A stretch of DNA of 64,000 nt from JAJFUV01 sp964384215. Its GTDB lineage: Bacteria; Acidobacteriota; Terriglobia; Bryobacterales; Bryobacteraceae. The DNA lies in assembly GCA_964384215.1 (NCBI GenBank), contig CAYLLB010000001.1, forward strand, positions 62,001 through 126,000. Reading direction: 5' to 3'. Numbering within the stretch: position 1 is the stretch's first letter; every line of letters starts with the position of its first letter. Position numbers and translations under genes: made by a program. Positions 18,680 through 27,908 of this stretch are shown piece by piece. The notes beneath the pieces are model-generated. The model saw only the letters and a program-made list of their open reading frames with translations, did no database searches and was not told where the DNA came from.

Positions 18680-20266
18680 TCAGTGCGCCGCCGCCGGGCG
18701 CGGCATGTTGACATTCCACCAGCGTTCAGCCAGCTCCGAGTTCCACGGTTCCATGCCTTCACAGCCGGCCAGCATGCCGGCTAGTTCTCGGGCGCTCCCC
18801 GGCCGCTTGTCGGGCTCCTTCTCCAGGCAGCACAGGATCACCCGCTCCAGGCTCGCCGGGATGGCCACTTCGCTGCGCTCGCTGGGCGGGACGGGTGCCT
18901 GCTGCAGGTGCGCCATCACCATGGCCATGGCGTTTTCGGCCTCGAAAACCAACTGACCGGTTAGCAGCCAGTAGCCCACGCAGCCAAGCGAGTAAATATC
19001 CGACCGCGCATCGATGTCCTGGCGGCCCATGGCGATCTCCGGGGCCATGTAGGCGGGCGTGCCGGCGGTGACACCCTCCATGGTCAGTTGTGTCTGGGCC
19101 TGCCCTGGCGAGGAGAACTTCACCAGTCCGAAGTCGAGCACCTTCACGAAGTCGTACTCGGTCCCCATGCGGCAGGCGAAGAGGTTGCGCGGCTTGATGT
19201 CGCGGTGCACCATTCCCGATTCGTGCGCGTCGGAGAGCGATTTCGCTGCCTGTTGCAACATGTGCGCGACACGTCCCGCCGGCATCGGTCCAAAACGCTG
19301 AACCATGCGTTCCAAGTCAAGGCCGTCGAGCAACTCCATCACGTAATAGAAACGGCCGTCTTCGCTCACACCGTAATCATAGATTTCGACGGTGTGCGGC
19401 GAGCGCAACCCGGCCATGGCCTTAGCTTCGCGCTCGAAGCGGCGCAGGATCACGGTGGCGCTCTCGGCTCCGTGTGCGGATAGGGCTTGCGGACGGATCA
19501 GCTTGATGGCTGAGACGCGCGCCAACATGCGGTGCCGTGCGCGCCAAACCTCGCCCATGCCGCCGTGTCCGATCAGTTCCAGCAACTCGTAGCTTCCCAT
19601 GGCCTGCGCCTTGGTCACCTGGGTGCCCAGCCGGTAATAGTGCCTGGCCACAGGGATGGCCCACAAGGCCGCCGCGAACGGCGGCACCAGCAGCAGCAGC
19701 GCCTGTCCAAGGGTAGGCGGCGGTTCCCCGGTCGCTACCGTTGTGATCATCATTCCGATCGGCCCCATGCAGGCGGCGGTGATGGCGGCCAGCACGGTCT
19801 TGCCGTAGGTGCCGGGGATCGCCACCACGTACATGGCGATCCATAGGCAGTTCCACGACAGCCCGCGCACGGTTTCTTCGGGCTTCCAGGGGGAGGCGAA
19901 CTCGGTGAGAGAGATGGCCAGCGCGATAACCACTTCCGAAACCAGACCCAAGTCCAAGACGAGTTCCGGACGAACCTTCTTGCTTCGCGAGAGGACGAAA
20001 ACCGCCAGACCGACTGTCAGGAACGTTGCCGCAGCCAACGGCTGGAACAGGCCCTGGACCCTTTCGGGCTGAACCAGCCGCTCCATCAAGTAGGCGACCG
20101 TTCCCATTAGGGCGACAATCAGGCCGAGGAAGCCCACGCGCCGCTCGGCTGTGAGCACCACTTCCTGTGGTAGGCCGTATGCAGTGGGTACGCCGCCCGG
20201 CGTCGTGGCCAATCGCCGCCGGACTTTCCTGCCCTCGGCTACAGGTTTCGGCACTGGGGTGGGCAT
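18680..20266 (-). CDS. Serine/threonine protein kinase with N-terminal membrane domain
   Basis: 528 residues. I choose ATG 20266; the open frame continues upstream, but those ~69 codons look like leader DNA. Residues ~45-205 contain five or six hydrophobic segments. The Hanks-type kinase domain starts near 224 with LIGHGGMGEV (glycine loop), then SAIKLI (Lys), HRDIKPRN (catalytic loop), KVLDFGLVKF (metal-binding Asp) and GTPAYMAPEI (activation segment), to ~500. Most membrane-bound bacterial kinases place the kinase first and the helix after it, so the order here is reversed, an arrangement known in acidobacteria and myxobacteria. There is no extracellular sensor domain, so the membrane part may itself sense. 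Targets unknown. Confidence 0.88.
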   Translation of the reverse strand: MPTPVPKPVAEGRKVRRRLATTPGGVPTAYGLPQEVVLTAERRVGFLGLIVALMGTVAYLMERLVQPERVQGLFQPLAAATFLTVGLAVFVLSRSKKVRPELVLDLGLVSEVVIALAISLTEFASPWKPEETVRGLSWNCLWIAMYVVAIPGTYGKTVLAAITAACMGPIGMMITTVATGEPPPTLGQALLLLVPPFAAALWAIPVARHYYRLGTQVTKAQAMGSYELLELIGHGGMGEVWRARHRMLARVSAIKLIRPQALSAHGAESATVILRRFEREAKAMAGLRSPHTVEIYDYGVSEDGRFYYVMELLDGLDLERMVQRFGPMPAGRVAHMLQQAAKSLSDAHESGMVHRDIKPRNLFACRMGTEYDFVKVLDFGLVKFSSPGQAQTQLTMEGVTAGTPAYMAPEIAMGRQDIDARSDIYSLGCVGYWLLTGQLVFEAENAMAMVMAHLQQAPVPPSERSEVAIPASLERVILCCLEKEPDKRPGSARELAGMLAGCEGMEPWNSELAERWWNVNMPRPAAAH

Positions 20267-20400
20267 GTCTCTAACCGAAGGAGGTTCAAGAGCCAGAATT
20301 GAACCCGTCTCTGAGCCGAGTCTACGACAAGATGCGGAGGATTTGCCACTTATCTTGTGGCCTTTGCGAATTGGCAGCTTCTCGACGGCCGCCGGCCGGG

Positions 20401-20564
20401 TATAATGTAGCTTGGTCGGCAGTTCACCGAGGCGCCGCCGCCCCGCGAGGGGAGCTAAACCTGCCAGCAACATCGTTCGACTGACACCTTATCCCGTGCC
20501 TAGTCGGAAGCCGGCGGCCACCGGCAATCCATTCTCTGGATGGGCACATCCGAAAGGATAAGCG
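20401..20564 (+). promoter_or_regulatory. TATAAT box and hairpin-rich leader upstream of the DUF2087 gene
   Basis: A perfect TATAAT lies at 20401-20406, but no good -35 box is at 16-18 bases (TTGGCA at 20371-20376 is 24 bases away). Downstream I see four short stem-loops: CTTGGT/ACCGAG (20411-20431, one G-U pair), CCCC-GCGA-GGGG with a GNRA tetraloop (20441-20452), GCCGG/CCGGC (20510-20525) and ATCCA/TGGAT (20527-20541), followed by AAAGGA and the ATG at 20565. No known riboswitch class was matched. Whether this is a real structured leader is unproven. Confidence 0.4.
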
Positions 20565-21113
20565 ATGTCCAGAACGACACTTCCATTCCACACACAAGAT
20601 ATTTCTGCTCTTGCGCGCTCTCTGCGGGCGCAACTCAGCCAGTGCGAACAACCGCCCAGCCACGTCGAACTGCTGAACATGCTGGCCCGGTCCGCCGGTC
20701 ACCGCAACTTCCAGAGCTGGCGGGCACAGGTTGCCGCGCGGGACTTGCTCGACAATCCACCCGCTGAACCGGCGCCGGTCGACTACGTCCTGTTGAAGCA
20801 GCTTTTACGGTACTTCGATTCGAGCGGACGCTTGGCGCGTTGGCCCGGCAAGTTCAGCCATCGCGAGCCATGCCTGTGGGTGCTCTGGTCGAACCTTCCG
20901 CCCAGGCAGGCGCTCAGCGAAGACGGAATCAACCGCATCCTGCAGGCGAACCATATGTTCCGGGATCACGCGCTGCTGCGCCGGATGATGTGCGACGCGG
21001 GCATGGTAGTCAGAACCGCGGACGGGCGCGAGTACAAGCGGGTTGAGCGCCGTCCTCCGGCCGAGGCCGCCGCCTTGATCCACCAGTTGGGTGCCCAGTC
21101 GAATCGCGGGTGA
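20565..21113 (+). CDS. DUF2087 domain protein, probable transcription-regulator-like
   Basis: 182 residues from ATG 20565 with AAAGGA at 20553-20558. The C-terminal half fits DUF2087: LLRYFDSSGRLARWPGK, then LSEDGINRILQ, MFRDHALLRRMMCDAGMVVR and DGREYKRV, an arrangement of a winged-helix-like fold often attached to ArsR-type regulators. The N-terminal ~65 residues (ALARSLRAQL, HVELLNMLARSAGHRNFQSW) resemble the short helical domain that precedes some DUF2087 or glyoxalase-related proteins. No DNA target is known. The gene stands alone between the divergent kinase and the convergent HD-domain gene. Confidence 0.78.
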   Translation: MSRTTLPFHTQDISALARSLRAQLSQCEQPPSHVELLNMLARSAGHRNFQSWRAQVAARDLLDNPPAEPAPVDYVLLKQLLRYFDSSGRLARWPGKFSHREPCLWVLWSNLPPRQALSEDGINRILQANHMFRDHALLRRMMCDAGMVVRTADGREYKRVERRPPAEAAALIHQLGAQSNRG

Positions 21114-21204
21114 CCGAGTGGCCCGCGACCGTCAGCTTGCGCACGGCTTTCCATGCGCCTAAGTTCGAGGGTCGGTTTGCCGGCAGTGCCGGGCTTGCGG
21201 GCCT

Positions 21205-21795
21205 TCATGATCCGGTAGAACGCATTCCGCGACTGTCCTCATCGAGCAAATGCAGTACGGTCTGGCGATCGGATGCGGCCAAGGCCTGCGCCTCGGGCGC
21301 GAGGGCGGACCAGGCATCGCTGGCTCGGCGCCTCCACCAGTCCAAGCCCTGCTCGTAAGACAACTTGCGCACGCCGTAAAGATAGAAGCACCAGTATGCG
21401 GGCCTGGCAAGGTGCGAGATGACGTCCGCGTTCGACAGACAGACCTGCTCGGCACTCCCTTCGCCGGGCTTTACCGGCGCCGAATGGGTCTCAATTGCCC
21501 GGCAAACGCTATCCCTGATTGTGGCAGGCCAGCCCTGCTCGTCGAGGAGCAGACGGGCGATGCGCGCACTCTCAAGATGGTGCGAGGGGAGCACGGACAT
21601 GTCTCGAATCGCGGACAGGTCGTGCAGGTAAGCGGCGAGTTCCACTACAAGTGTATCCGCGCCCAAGCGTCCTGCCAGGAAGCGGGAATATCGCAACACG
21701 GGAAGAATGTGTTCATTGAAAAAGGCGGGCCCGAATCCGTTCGCCTCCTTGAGACACTCTGAACGAACCAATTCGCGGATGCCGTCGGTGTTCAT
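21205..21795 (-). CDS. HD-domain phosphohydrolase
   Basis: 196 residues from ATG 21795; the frame is open further upstream, but that part overlaps dnaE. The HD signature is AAYLHDLSAIRDMSVLPSHH near residue 55, with further His residues in HLESARIARLL and AIETHSAP, typical of YfbR/YqeK-like nucleotide phosphohydrolases. The usual first His lies around HILPVLRYSRFLA. The C-terminus (RRRASDAWSALAPEAQAL) is helical. It is divergent from dnaE with 75 bases between and might act on nucleotides, but that is only family-level inference. Confidence 0.78.
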   Translation of the reverse strand: MNTDGIRELVRSECLKEANGFGPAFFNEHILPVLRYSRFLAGRLGADTLVVELAAYLHDLSAIRDMSVLPSHHLESARIARLLLDEQGWPATIRDSVCRAIETHSAPVKPGEGSAEQVCLSNADVISHLARPAYWCFYLYGVRKLSYEQGLDWWRRRASDAWSALAPEAQALAASDRQTVLHLLDEDSRGMRSTGS

Positions 21796-21870
21796 AAGAC
21801 CATTTTGCCTGAAATCGGTTATGAATGGACCACGGTGCCGCTGTGGGCCTGCGTTAAACTGGTACCCAGG

Positions 21871-24800
21871 ATGTCTGGCACGCCCTTCGTACATCTGCAC
21901 AACCACACCGACTATTCGCTGCTCGACGGAGCCTGCGAAATCGGGCGGTTGATGGGCATTGTCGCCGAGCTTGGAATGCCGGCGATCGCCATGACGGACC
22001 ACGGCAACCTGTTCGGTGCAGTCGAGTTCTACACGAAAGCCAAGGACAACGGCATCAAGCCGATCATCGGTTGCGAAGCGTACGTGGCGCAGGGCAGCCA
22101 CACCACCCGCGCCGAGGGCGAGAAGTACAACCACCTGGTCCTGCTCGCCGAAAACCAGGAGGGATACCGGAACCTCGTCAAGCTGGTCTCGAAAAGCCAC
22201 CTGGAGGGCTTCTACTACAAACCTAGAATTGACAAGGAGTTGCTGGCCGAAAACGCGAAAGGGCTGATAGGGCTATCGGCCTGTCTCAAAGGCGACATCG
22301 CCGAGACGCTGCTGCAGAAGACCTACGAAGACGCTAAGCGATTGGCTTACCAGTACTTGGACATTCTGGGGCAGGGCAACTTCTACCTTGAAATCCAGGA
22401 CCACGGCTCGGACGACGACAGGAAAGTGGATCCGCTGATCGTGCGGTTGAGCCGCGAGACCGGCATCCCGCTGGTCGCCACCAACGATTCTCACTACTTA
22501 CGTCGCGAAGACGCCCGCGCCCACGAAGCGCAGCTTTGCATCCGCACCGGAAAGACGCTCGAAGACGTGCACCGCATGCAGTTGAACGCGCCGGAGTACT
22601 ACCTGAAGTCGCGCGAGGAAATGCTGCGGATGTTCGGCGAGATTGAGGATGCCCTGGACTGCACCTGGCGCATTGCCGAGCGCTGCAACGTGAAGTTGGA
22701 GAAGGTCAAAGAGCCCTTCCCGAAATTCGACGTGCCCGAGGGTCACAACACAGACACGTATTTCGAATTCATCGCCCGGCAGGGTTTCGAGAAGCGCAAG
22801 GTGCGGCTGCAGGCCCTGTACGCCTCGGGGCGGCTTAAGCACGACATGGTGGAGTACGAGGAGAGGCTGGATCGGGAAATCAAGATGATCCAGCGCATGA
22901 AGTTCTCCGGCTACTTCCTCATCGTCTGGGACTTCATCCATTTCTCCAAGAGCCATGGCATCCCCGTCGGTCCCGGCCGCGGCTCGGCCGCCGGCAGCCT
23001 GGTCAGCTACGCCATGGGAATCACGGACATCGATCCCATACAGTACGGGCTGCTGTTCGAGCGCTTCTTGAATCCGGAACGCATCTCCATGCCGGATATC
23101 GACGTCGATTTTTGCACCAACCGCCGCGGTGAGGTGATCCAGTACGTCACCGAGAAGTACGGGCGCGAGCAGGTGGCTCAAATCATTACCTTCGGCACCA
23201 TGGGGGCGAAGGCGGCCATCAAGGACGTGGGTCGTGTGCTCGGCATGAACTTCGGCGAGGTGGATCGCATCACCAAGCTGGTTCCCAACCAGCTCAACAT
23301 CACCCTCGACGAAGCCATCAAGAAAGAGCCGGGGCTGGCCGAGGCCGGGCGCAAGGACCCGCGCGTCGCCGAGTTGCTCGAGATAGCCCAGCGGCTGGAA
23401 GGCATGGCGCGGAACGCCGGCATGCATGCCGCCGGGGTGGTTATCTCACCTGTGCCGCTGCGCGATCTGGTGCCGCTCTACCGCACCAACCAGGAAGAAA
23501 TCGTCACCCAGTACGACATGAGCGGCCTGGAGAAGCTGGGCCTGCTGAAGATGGACTTCCTGGGTCTCAAGACCCTGACGCTGATCCGGAACGCGTTGGA
23601 CCTGATCGAGAAGCACCGGGGTGTGAAGCTGGTGTTGGAAGACCTACCGCTCGACGATCAAAAGACCTATGAGTTGTTTTCGCGCGGTCTCACCAGCGGG
23701 GTGTTCCAGTTTGAATCCTCAGGGATGAAGGACCTGCTGAGGAGGGCCGCGCCCAACCGCATCGAAGACCTTACGGCTCTGAATGCGCTTTACCGCCCTG
23801 GCCCCATCGGCGGGGGCATGACCGACGACTTCATCGAGCGCAAGCACGGCCGCCGTCCGGTAACCTACGACCTGCCCGGCCTGAAGGAGATCCTGGGAGA
23901 GACTTACGGCGTCATCCTTTACCAGGAACAGGTGATGCAGATCGCCAACCGCATCGCCGGCTACAGCCTCGGCGAAGCCGACCTGCTGCGCCGCGCCATG
24001 GGCAAGAAGAAGGCCGAGGTCATGGCCGCCGAGCGCGAGCACTTCCTCGAGGGTGCCAAGGGGCGCGGGTTCCCGGTCAAGAAGGCCGAGAAGCTGTTCG
24101 ACCTCATGGCGGAATTCGCCGGCTACGGCTTCAACAAGTCGCATTCGGCCGCCTACGCCTACCTGGCATACGTCACCGCCTACCTGAAAGCCCACTATCC
24201 GCTGGACTTCATGGCGGCTTTGCTGACGTCGGAAACCGGAAATACTACAAATATAGTTAAATACATTAACGAGTGCCGCGAAATGGGCATCAAGGTCCTG
24301 CCGCCGGATGTCAATTCGAGCGACTGGAGCTTCACGCCCGACGGCGACGGCATACGGTTCGGCCTGGGCGCGGTGAAGAACGTGGGGCAATCCGCTGTTG
24401 AGGGCATCATCGCGGCCCGCAAGGAAGCCGGCAAGTTCAACACGATCTATCAGTTGTGCGAAACGGTGGATTTAAGCCTGCTCAACCGCCGGGTGCTTGA
24501 AAGTTTGGTCCGAGCCGGGGCCATGGATTCGCTGGAAGGCACCCGCGCGCAGTTGTTTGCGGCCGTCGAAGGCGCCATGGAGGCGGGGCAGCGCGTCTGG
24601 AAGGACCGGCAGACGGGGCAGACCGACCTGTTCGGGGGCGGCTTCGGCGGCGATGAGCCTGTCAGCCAGCCGCTACCTAAAGTCCCCGATTGGACGCAGC
24701 AGGAGGCTCTGGCGGGGGAGAAGGAGATGCTCGGCTTTTACGTCACCGGGCACCCGTTGGAGCGCTTCGCGGATAAGGTTTCGGAGCTATCGACGCACAC

Positions 24801-25341
24801 AAGCCAGAACTTGGAAGGACTTACACGGGGCGCCGAAGTGGCTCTCTGCGGAGTACTTACGGGAGTGCAGCGGCGGCGCAACAAGGACAACAAGCTCTGG
24901 GCTTCCGCGCGCCTGGAGGACCCGCAGGGCAGCGTGGATATCGTAGTTTTCGCCTCGCAATTCGAGCAGTTGTCCGACACCGTCATAGAGGATCTGCCGG
25001 TTCTGGTGCGCGGGTTGGCATTGCCGGAGGACAACGGGCCGCCGAAGATCTCGGTGCAATCGATGGTTCCGCTCGAGGTGGCGCATATCGCGCTGCCGTC
25101 ACTCATCTCAATCCGCGTCTGGCTGAACAGGAGCGAGGAAGAGGACGCCCGCAAAGCCGACCAACTGGCGGAGCTGTTCGCGCGCAAGACCGGGGAGACG
25201 GACGTCCGGCTGCGGCTCGAAAAACCGCGCGAGTTTTCGGTTACCTTGGATATTGACGCACGCGTGCGTCCGGACAAGGAATTCCGGGCGGAGCTGGAAA
25301 AAATATGCGGGCCGGAGGCGATGGAAACACTCGCCGGGTGA
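21871..25341 (+). CDS. dnaE: DNA polymerase III subunit alpha
   Basis: 1156 residues, the normal DnaE1 length. I choose ATG 21871, where MSGTPFVHLHNHTDYSLLDG starts the PHP domain as in other DnaE proteins; an ATG at 21805 would add 22 unrelated residues. Polymerase motifs: GPGRGSAAGSLVSYA, PDIDVDFC (catalytic Asp pair) and, further on, ALYRPGPIGGGM. The fingers, helix-hairpin-helix (SLLNRRVLESLVRAGAMD) and C-terminal OB domain (LCGVLTGVQRRRNKDNKLW) follow in order. It is the replicative polymerase, acting with the beta clamp in the cytoplasm. accA follows after 10 bases, so the two are probably cotranscribed. Confidence 0.97.
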   Translation: MSGTPFVHLHNHTDYSLLDGACEIGRLMGIVAELGMPAIAMTDHGNLFGAVEFYTKAKDNGIKPIIGCEAYVAQGSHTTRAEGEKYNHLVLLAENQEGYRNLVKLVSKSHLEGFYYKPRIDKELLAENAKGLIGLSACLKGDIAETLLQKTYEDAKRLAYQYLDILGQGNFYLEIQDHGSDDDRKVDPLIVRLSRETGIPLVATNDSHYLRREDARAHEAQLCIRTGKTLEDVHRMQLNAPEYYLKSREEMLRMFGEIEDALDCTWRIAERCNVKLEKVKEPFPKFDVPEGHNTDTYFEFIARQGFEKRKVRLQALYASGRLKHDMVEYEERLDREIKMIQRMKFSGYFLIVWDFIHFSKSHGIPVGPGRGSAAGSLVSYAMGITDIDPIQYGLLFERFLNPERISMPDIDVDFCTNRRGEVIQYVTEKYGREQVAQIITFGTMGAKAAIKDVGRVLGMNFGEVDRITKLVPNQLNITLDEAIKKEPGLAEAGRKDPRVAELLEIAQRLEGMARNAGMHAAGVVISPVPLRDLVPLYRTNQEEIVTQYDMSGLEKLGLLKMDFLGLKTLTLIRNALDLIEKHRGVKLVLEDLPLDDQKTYELFSRGLTSGVFQFESSGMKDLLRRAAPNRIEDLTALNALYRPGPIGGGMTDDFIERKHGRRPVTYDLPGLKEILGETYGVILYQEQVMQIANRIAGYSLGEADLLRRAMGKKKAEVMAAEREHFLEGAKGRGFPVKKAEKLFDLMAEFAGYGFNKSHSAAYAYLAYVTAYLKAHYPLDFMAALLTSETGNTTNIVKYINECREMGIKVLPPDVNSSDWSFTPDGDGIRFGLGAVKNVGQSAVEGIIAARKEAGKFNTIYQLCETVDLSLLNRRVLESLVRAGAMDSLEGTRAQLFAAVEGAMEAGQRVWKDRQTGQTDLFGGGFGGDEPVSQPLPKVPDWTQQEALAGEKEMLGFYVTGHPLERFADKVSELSTHTSQNLEGLTRGAEVALCGVLTGVQRRRNKDNKLWASARLEDPQGSVDIVVFASQFEQLSDTVIEDLPVLVRGLALPEDNGPPKISVQSMVPLEVAHIALPSLISIRVWLNRSEEEDARKADQLAELFARKTGETDVRLRLEKPREFSVTLDIDARVRPDKEFRAELEKICGPEAMETLAG

Positions 25342-25351
25342 GGTGACGACG

Positions 25352-26299
25352 ATGGACAGCGAGCAGGGCAAGGAAAGAATCGCGAAACTGGAGCAGGAGA
25401 TCGCTGAGCTGCGGGACGCCAAGGAGGTTACGGGCGACCGCTTGGCCCGCCTTGAAGAAGAACTGCGCGCGGTGCGGTCCGAGCCTGCGGTGGAGGTGGA
25501 CCCGGCCTGGCAGCGGGTGCAACTGGCGAGGCATCCGAAGCGCCCGCACGCGCTGGACTACATCCAGCGTCTCGCGCCGGACTTCAGCGAGCTGCACGGC
25601 GACCGCTTCTACTCGGATGACGCCGCGATCGTCGGCGGCATGGGAACGATCGAGGGGCGGCCAGTCATGATCCTGGGCCAACAGAAAGGCCGCGACACCA
25701 AGCAGAAGCTGTTCCGCAATTTCGGCATGTCGAAACCCGAGGGCTACCGCAAGGCCATGCGGTTGATGCGGCTGGCCGAGAAGTTCGGCCGTCCCATCGT
25801 GAACCTGCTCGATACGCCGGGTGCTTACCCTGGTATCGACGCCGAGGAGCGCGGCGAGGCGGAGGCCATCGCTTACAACCTGCGGGAGATGACGCGGCTA
25901 CAGGTGCCCGTGGTGGCCACCGTGATCGGAGAGGGTGGAAGCGGCGGCGCGCTGGGACTTGGTGTGGGTAACAAGGTCATGATGCTCGAAAACGCTATTT
26001 ATAGCGTGATTTCGCCGGAAAGCTGCGCGGCGATCATCTACCGCGACTCGACCAAGGCGGAGCTGGCGGCCCGCGCGCTGCGGCTTACGGCGGCGGAGCT
26101 GCTACGGCTGGGCATTATCGACGAGATCGTTCCGGAACCCGGCGAAGGAGCACACACGGATCCAGACCGGGCGGCGGAATTCCTCAAGAGCGCCATTGTC
26201 CGGTCCCTGGACGAGTTGGGCAGCATGAGCGGAGAGGCTCTGGCCGCGCACCGGTACAACAAGTTCCGCAATATGGGCAACTTTTTCAGCGAAAGTTAG
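25352..26299 (+). CDS. accA: Acetyl-CoA carboxylase carboxyltransferase subunit alpha
   Basis: 315 residues from ATG 25352 (MDSEQGKERIAKLEQEIAEL, a helical start typical of AccA). Carboxyltransferase motifs: LHGDRFYSDDAAIVGGMG, MILGQQKGRDTK, NFGMSKPEGYRKAMRLM, INLLDTPGAYPG-like (VNLLDTPGAYPGIDAEERG) and GEGGSGGALGLGVGNKV, with SVISPESCAAI near the end. Together with AccD it moves the carboxyl group from biotin to acetyl-CoA, the first step of fatty-acid synthesis. accD is not in the window. The dnaE-accA order is a common bacterial arrangement. Confidence 0.97.
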   Translation: MDSEQGKERIAKLEQEIAELRDAKEVTGDRLARLEEELRAVRSEPAVEVDPAWQRVQLARHPKRPHALDYIQRLAPDFSELHGDRFYSDDAAIVGGMGTIEGRPVMILGQQKGRDTKQKLFRNFGMSKPEGYRKAMRLMRLAEKFGRPIVNLLDTPGAYPGIDAEERGEAEAIAYNLREMTRLQVPVVATVIGEGGSGGALGLGVGNKVMMLENAIYSVISPESCAAIIYRDSTKAELAARALRLTAAELLRLGIIDEIVPEPGEGAHTDPDRAAEFLKSAIVRSLDELGSMSGEALAAHRYNKFRNMGNFFSES

Positions 26300-26360
26300 G
26301 CGACACCGGCGGAAACGATTTTTTTCGGCGGGACAAAACCGCTCCCCGGGCAGCGACGTC

Positions 26361-26370
26361 TATATATAAT
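26361..26370 (+). promoter_or_regulatory. Possible -10 element upstream of the adaptor/ABC genes
   Basis: TATATATAAT at 26361-26370 lies in the 160-base gap between accA and the efflux adaptor gene, about 90 bases before its GTG start. TATAAT (26365-26370) is a perfect -10 box, but no -35 box is recognisable at 16-18 bases, so the assignment is tentative. The GTG at 26460 has TGGAG about 10 bases upstream as ribosome binding site. Confidence 0.35.
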
Positions 26371-26459
26371 TGAGGTACAGTGTGCTTCCCGCGCTGGCAG
26401 TCCGATTTGTTGAACATTAGAACCGAGCCCTTCGTCTGAATTAGACTGGAGCCAACAAC

Positions 26460-27887
26460 GTGAAGAGGAAGTGGAAGATCGTACTGGGGATTGTGCTGGT
26501 CCTTGTGATCAGCGGCGCAATATTCGGAAGTATCCGCTATAGCCAGCGCGGAATCGTGGTGGTGCAGACGGGCCGCGTGACGCGCCAGGATTTGACCGCC
26601 CTGGTAACCGCGTCCGGCGAGATCAAACCACGCAATTACATCAACATCGGGTGCAACGCCATGAGCCCCGCGCGATTAACTGAAATCCTGGTCACCGAGG
26701 GCCAACGCGTACATAAGGGACAACTGCTGGCCAAGCTCGAATCGGTGCAGCCCGAAGCGCAGGTGGCGGCGCAGCGCGCCTCACTCAGCTCGGCGGAAGC
26801 GGAATCGGCGGCGGCGGAAGCGTCGCTCAGGGCCTCCGATGAGAACCTGCGCACGGCGCAGGCGGCGGTAGACAAGGCCAAAGCCGAACAGGAACGGGCG
26901 CGGCTGTTTTTTGAGCGGGCCGAGAAGCTGTACAACGAGAAGCTCATCGCGCGCCAGGAGTTCGATCAACGCAAGGCGGAATACGAGTCCCTGCAGGCGA
27001 GCGTCCGTGAGGCCGTGGCGCGGGTGTCTCAGGCCAAAGCGCAGCGAGGACAGGCATACTCGCAATTGGCGGCCGCTCAGAAGCGCATCGCGCTCAGCCA
27101 GGCTAACCTGAGGCAGGCCAGCGACGTTCTCCAGCGCACCATGGCCGTGGCGCCGCTGGATGGGGTGGTCACCAATCTTCCGGTGCGCGTGGGCGAGACG
27201 GTAGTGCCCGGGATTCAGAACTCCTCGGCGAGCCTCATCATGACCATCGCCGATATGTCGCTGATCACCGCGGAAGTGAAGGTGGACGAAACCGATATCG
27301 TGAACGTGAAGTTGGACCAGACGGCCGAGATCACCATCGACGCCATCCCGAACCGCACGTTTAAGGGTCACGTGATCGAGATCGGCAATACCGCGATCCT
27401 GCGGTCGACCGGCCTGGCCGCTTCGCAGAGCGCGATTTCGAGCCAGGAAGCCAAGGACTTCAAGGTGGTGATCGCCCTGGACCAGCCGCCCGAGGAAATC
27501 CGCCCGGGTCTGAGTTGCACTGCGAAGATCACGACAGCGACGCGGTCAAAGGCGCTGAGCCTGCCCATCCAGGCGCTCACGGTTCGCCAGAAAGGCGATC
27601 TGGAGCCAGCGCCGAAGAAGGGCGTGCAGGCTGCCGTCAAGGCCGACCCCCAAGCCGAGAAGGCTAAGAAGGAAGAGATCCAGGGTGTCTTTCTCGTGAA
27701 GGGTGAGAAGGCGGTCTTCCAGAAGGTGGAAACCGGCATCACCGGGACCACCGAAATCGAAGTCCTGAAGGGACTTCAGGAAGGCGACGAGGTGATCACG
27801 GGCAGTTACAAGGTGATCCGCACCATCCGCAACGAAGCTAAAGTGAAAGTGGATAACAAGTCGCCGGTGAAGCCGGAAACTACTTAG
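26460..27887 (+). CDS. Efflux transporter periplasmic adaptor (MacA/HlyD family)
   Basis: 475 residues from GTG 26460. One N-terminal membrane helix (KIVLGIVLVLVISGAIFGS) anchors it in the inner membrane. The lipoyl-like half-motif VTASGEIKPRNYINIGCNA is followed by a long coiled-coil hairpin (~residues 95-225, rich in Ala, Glu and Gln), then the second lipoyl half (APLDGVVTNLPVRVGETVVPG) and beta-barrel domain (KVDETDIVNVKLDQTAEITI). This is the layout of MacA-type adaptors that bridge an ABC exporter to an outer-membrane TolC channel. The next gene is the matching ATPase. Near residues 380-405 there is an unusual Lys-rich, Ala-rich insertion. Confidence 0.9.
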   Translation: MKRKWKIVLGIVLVLVISGAIFGSIRYSQRGIVVVQTGRVTRQDLTALVTASGEIKPRNYINIGCNAMSPARLTEILVTEGQRVHKGQLLAKLESVQPEAQVAAQRASLSSAEAESAAAEASLRASDENLRTAQAAVDKAKAEQERARLFFERAEKLYNEKLIARQEFDQRKAEYESLQASVREAVARVSQAKAQRGQAYSQLAAAQKRIALSQANLRQASDVLQRTMAVAPLDGVVTNLPVRVGETVVPGIQNSSASLIMTIADMSLITAEVKVDETDIVNVKLDQTAEITIDAIPNRTFKGHVIEIGNTAILRSTGLAASQSAISSQEAKDFKVVIALDQPPEEIRPGLSCTAKITTATRSKALSLPIQALTVRQKGDLEPAPKKGVQAAVKADPQAEKAKKEEIQGVFLVKGEKAVFQKVETGITGTTEIEVLKGLQEGDEVITGSYKVIRTIRNEAKVKVDNKSPVKPETT

Positions 27888-27908
27888 AACGATCTGAGAG
27901 ACGAGAGC

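Noticed and set aside
20411..20432. tRNA-like D-arm pattern (GTAGCTTGGTCGGCAG)
   Set aside because: No acceptor stem, anticodon arm or T-arm can be built around it.
26300..26340. Possible rho-independent terminator after accA (a run of T near 26318-26324)
   Set aside because: The flanking GC-rich bases (CCGGCGG and CGGCGG) are direct, not inverted, so no stem precedes the T-run.
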